A stretch of DNA of 64,000 nucleotides from Sinotaia quadrata. Lineage: Eukaryota; Mollusca; Gastropoda; Architaenioglossa; Viviparidae. Shown piece by piece: positions 61,747-64,000 of this stretch. Where the stretch lies: assembly GCA_028829895.1 (NCBI GenBank), contig CM054180.1:116951973-117015972 (forward strand). Reading direction: 5' to 3'. The position numbers were made by a program, and so were the translations under genes. The notes under the pieces were generated by a model. The model saw nothing but the letters and a program-made list of their open reading frames with translations. It did not search any database and was not told where the DNA came from. Position 1 is the first letter of the stretch; each line of letters begins with the position of its first letter.

Positions 61747-63661
61747 GATGTGCAAGCGTCAGGTAATATTTGTAGACATGTCTGTGTGCAGGCTTGGGGT
61801 TAATATTTGTAGGCATCGGGTTTACGTTTGTAGACGTGTTTGTGTTTGTGTAGGCATCAGGTACGCGTTTGTAGATAGCGTGTCTCTGTGTATCGGCATC
61901 AGGTTAAAATTTGCAGGCTTCGTACCTTAGTGTGTAGGCATCGTGTAAATGTGCAGTAGTACCGTGTTTATTTGTAGACATGTGTTTGTGTGCGACATAT
62001 TTATAATACAAAATATCGTACACGACCTTTGACCTTTGGAAATGAGAGAATAAGTGAACATTGTATAAGTTCTACAGTCGATATTATTCATATTACCATA
62101 GAGCACAGACTTTGACAGAGAGCTACTTATCACAAACAATCAGATAGACACTCATCAAAGACAGCCACAGAGGTACTCATTCAAGACAGTCAGATAGACA
62201 CTCATCAAAGACAGCCACAGAGGTACTAATTCAAGACAGATAGACACTCATCAAAGACAGCCACAGAGGTACTAATTCAAGACAGATAGACACTCGTCAA
62301 AGACAGCCACAGAGGTACTAATTCAAGACAGATAGACACTCATCAAAGACAGCCACAGAGGTACTAATTCAAGACAGATAGACACTCGTCAAAGACAGCC
62401 ACAGAGGTACTAATTCAAGACAGATAGACACTCATTAAAGACAGACACAGATGTACTCACCATGACACAAATACTCATTAAGGAGTGAAACAGTTAGATA
62501 ATACTCGTGAGGGACAGTCAGATAGATAGTCAAAAGACAAGATATCATTGAAAACCAAGTAGCGCTTCATTACATACTTAGCATATAAGGAGATAATGGG
62601 TGTTTCAAATGACATTCTACGTGAACTAAATCTTGTACCCTACGTGAACTAAATCTTGTACCCTTAGTTTCATGAAATTCTAATAACGCCATTATCACAC
62701 GAATTTTCTGAATTATTTTTGCAGAAGTTTCCAAGAACCCCCATAGAAGTATTATACTCTCTTAACATATATTAGGGTAGTGGTATAGTTCAGAGAGTAT
62801 ATTTAATATATGTTAGGGTAGTGGTATAGTTCAGAGAGTATAATACTTCTTTGGGGGTTCTTGGAAACTTCTGCAAAAATAATTCAGAAAATTTCATGAA
62901 ACTAAGGGTACACGCAAGCAAGCACACTCACACATACCGCCACAAATTAACATTCTTTTAATTGACTACTTTAAGACAATGTTTTTGAATTGAGACCTTT
63001 GGCAGAGGGCGTGTCTCTCATTTAGATTTTAAGTCCATCTCTATCCTTGCGTTTACTCTATTTATTATTAATTTTTTATTCCTGAACTGAATATAACAAG
63101 AAATATTATAGTGGCTTATGATTTATACCAACTGTTACTACTAGTGACTTCTGTAATGACTGCCCTTTAACGACTACCAACTAAATACAAGTTGAATGAG
63201 TATGGCCTTCCATTTCCGTCGACAGACCCATCATGGTTGAGATGATTAAATTAAAATTAAATATGATTTTCTTTTGTTTCCGTTTGGCAGGTGAACCTGA
63301 CACAGATGCTCAACGCAAGCCTTTCCTGGCCCGCTTTAAAAACTGGGGTCACAATTGGCACGACGGTCAAGACCGCCAAAACTTCCATTGGCCTTGTTAC
63401 GGAAAGCGGGTACGCACTATCTGTGTCTTCGGAGTGGGTGATCTGCCCATGCTGACGTCACGCAAAGAACTTTTCGCCAATAAGTTTCACCTCCACTTCG
63501 AGCCCTTAGCCCTGGAATGCATGGAGGAATGGTTGTTTAATTTGACTCTTGCAGAGTATGCTGGTGTGGTAGAATTTGACACGACTTTTTATAAAGAACT
63601 AGATATAGTGAAAAACAAAATAGAGCCTAGATTGTATAATTTTTCGGATACAGAAAGCTGA
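56955..63661 (+). CDS. GCNT: Core-2-type beta-1,6-N-acetylglucosaminyltransferase (GT14, spliced, 501 aa)
   Basis: Three exons (56955-57862, 61255-61481, 63291-63661) join in frame, with intron phases 2 and 1. The product is a type II Golgi membrane protein: basic tail 1-19, membrane anchor about 20-37, stem to about 175, then a GT14 'Branch' domain. Diagnostic motifs are AFSIVLF (180), YCLHVDKK (206-213), DVEWGTFSVLEVEL (240-253), INLTGQEFPLKTN, PHNIQPLKG (316-324), VPDETFFATL (356-365) with E359 at the position of the catalytic Glu of the mouse core-2 enzyme, VPGSYLG, and ICVFGVGDLP (422-431) followed by LFANKF. The family transfers GlcNAc from UDP-GlcNAc in beta-1,6 linkage to GalNAc or Gal of O-glycans, making core-2, core-4 or I branches. 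Which branch this enzyme makes cannot be read from sequence. The ATG at 56955 is chosen because the in-frame sequence upstream offers no other ATG. About 15-20 residues usually present before PHNI seem to be missing. Confidence 0.9.
57863..58975. other. Intron 1 of the GCNT-like gene, left part
   Basis: Begins GTAAGGC. T-rich and low-complexity up to about 58130, then single-copy sequence. No exon for the missing block before PHNI is evident here. Confidence 0.6.
58976..59879. repeat. 47-bp satellite in intron 1, about 19 near-identical copies
   Basis: The unit joins GCTTGAGAAAACAATATTAA and ATGCGAGTAATTCATTG with TAAGATTATA. Apart from one A/G variant (GTAATT/GTGATT) that occurs in blocks, and single changes in the first, third and last units, the copies are identical. 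The array is young or strongly homogenised. Confidence 0.98.
59880..61254. other. Intron 1 of the GCNT-like gene, right part
   Basis: Contains (AC)n at about 60119-60160 and ends TTTGCTCGATCAG. No further exon recognised. Confidence 0.6.
61255..61481 (+). CDS. GCNT: GCNT-like gene, middle exon with catalytic Glu
   Basis: Acceptor CTCGATCAG, donor CTTG|GTAAGA. Encodes residues 303-378, including NVHMAASRGFVDFILHD and VPDETFFATLNHNPHL. E359 corresponds to the catalytic base of the family. Confidence 0.9.
61661..61741. repeat. (AC)n microsatellite
   Basis: About 40 uninterrupted AC units in intron 2. Confidence 0.98.
61748..61962. repeat. Degenerate 30-40-bp tandem repeat, about 6 copies
   Basis: Recurring words GTAGGCATC.GGTTAA.ATTTGTAGAC and TGT.TGTGT. 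Strongly diverged. Confidence 0.75.
62112..62465. repeat. 46-bp minisatellite, about 7 copies
   Basis: Units contain CAGATAGACACTCATCAAAG, ACAGCCACAGAGGTACTAAT and TCAAGA. The first copies include an extra ACAGT. Confidence 0.95.
62613..62660. repeat. 26-bp tandem duplication at the element edge
   Basis: Two copies of CTACGTGAACTAAATCTTGT plus ACC lie directly left of the foldback element; the second copy runs into its first bases (CCC). Confidence 0.88.
62661..62908. mobile_element. Foldback MITE-like element with TA flanks
   Basis: Ends CCCTTAGTTTCATGAAAT and ATTTCATGAAACTAAGGG are perfect inverted repeats flanked by TA on both sides, as in Tc1/mariner-type MITEs. The arms stay complementary for about 75 bp through TTCTGAATTATTTTTGCAGA, AGTTTCCAAGAACCCCC and AGAAGTATTATACTCTCT, except that the left arm has 26 extra bases (about 62680-62705). 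The loop contains a 40-bp direct duplication (TTAGGGTAGTGGTATAGTTC twice). No coding capacity. Confidence 0.85.
63291..63661 (+). CDS. GCNT: GCNT-like gene, last exon
   Basis: Follows TTTGGCAG. Encodes residues 379-501 with the conserved WPCYGKRVRTICVFGVGDLP, LFANKFHLHFEPLALECMEE and a short divergent tail ending DTES before TGA at 63659-63661. Cys414 and Cys423 fit conserved cysteines of the family. Confidence 0.9.
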
Positions 63662-64000
63662 TGGTGGTATCCTAGCCGCCATTTGTGCGCACGCACACCC
63701 GCAAGAGTTATATGCCTCTTAAAATGCCGCTGTAGATTTTTCTTCCGACGCTAAACATCTTTGCCAGTACATTTTTGCACTTTTTTTGACAACACAATGA
63801 ATTTATTATAATTAAACATATTTTAAGTTCTAGCAGTTCCAAGGATGGCAAATAGGAATAAAGAACTCGCAAATCATTCCAACTCAAGACATTCGGAAAG
63901 TGAAAACTGTCATACTTTCGTTCAATAATCGTTGATTTTCACTGGCACACAATGGCTGAGGATATTAATTATTTGAAAAATGTAAAGTATTAATATGTAA
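63662..64000 (+). other. 3' UTR and downstream sequence of the GCNT-like gene
   Basis: No further frame. AATAAA at 63857-63862 is a candidate polyadenylation signal about 195 bp after the stop. An earlier weaker TTATAATTAAAC stretch lies at about 63806. Confidence 0.45.

Larger units (their letters stand above)
61482..63290. other. Intron 2 of the GCNT-like gene
   Basis: Starts GTAAGAAAG and ends TTTCCGTTTGGCAG. It is filled with an AC microsatellite, two minisatellites and a foldback element, listed separately. Confidence 0.75.

Overview
The window is AT-rich eukaryotic (metazoan) nuclear DNA. It has spliced genes with GT-AG introns, long intergenic and intronic spacers, many microsatellites and minisatellites, and relics of hAT, pogo/Tigger-like and LTR-like elements. 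A GT14 core-2-type N-acetylglucosaminyltransferase, a shisa-like membrane protein and the very high density of unrelated tandem arrays suggest a lophotrochozoan, most likely a mollusc. That assignment is inference. There is no prokaryotic signal, rRNA, tRNA or CRISPR array that I can support.

Two genes can be assembled with consistent splice phases. (1) On the minus strand, a 150-residue shisa-like single-pass membrane protein has coding exons at 38200-38179, 37233-36952 and 33595-33447, with a probable non-coding first exon ending at 38552. (2) On the plus strand, a 501-residue core-2-type beta-1,6-N-acetylglucosaminyltransferase has exons at 56955-57862, 61255-61481 and 63291-63661. Weaker candidates are a first exon at 18665-18703 (+), a terminal exon at 53326-53456 (+) and a terminal exon at 53030-52865 (-).

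Layout. 1-5.3 kb: spacer with minisatellites and a non-LTR retrotransposon relic. 5.3-7.0 kb: LTR-like copy A. 7-15 kb: minisatellites and plain spacer. 15.3-16.8 kb: LTR-like copy B inside a GATA array. 17.7-18.3 kb: 22-bp array. 21.7-23.2 kb: 64-bp satellite in which nearly every unit carries splice-site-like motifs. 25-27.7 kb: degenerate arrays. 28.2-38.7 kb: the shisa-like gene, including a repeat-poor AT-rich stretch that may be its long 3' UTR and an intronic hAT relic. 40.0-41.6 kb: LTR-like copy C. 42.8-46.6 kb: a run of seven arrays, one of them G-free for about 1 kb. 47.2-48.5 kb: LTR-like copy D. 50.8-51.5 kb: pogo/Tigger-like element with an internal tandem expansion. 52-57 kb: arrays and candidate exons. 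57-63.7 kb: the glycosyltransferase gene, with a highly uniform 47-bp satellite in intron 1 and a foldback TA-flanked element in intron 2.

The two supported genes are not functionally linked in any obvious way: one acts in Golgi O-glycan branching, the other is a membrane adaptor. I did not find a new multi-gene system. The most unusual content is structural: four related LTR-like elements, three of them lodged in simple repeats, and satellites that appear to grow from transposon ends or to carry splice-like signals.
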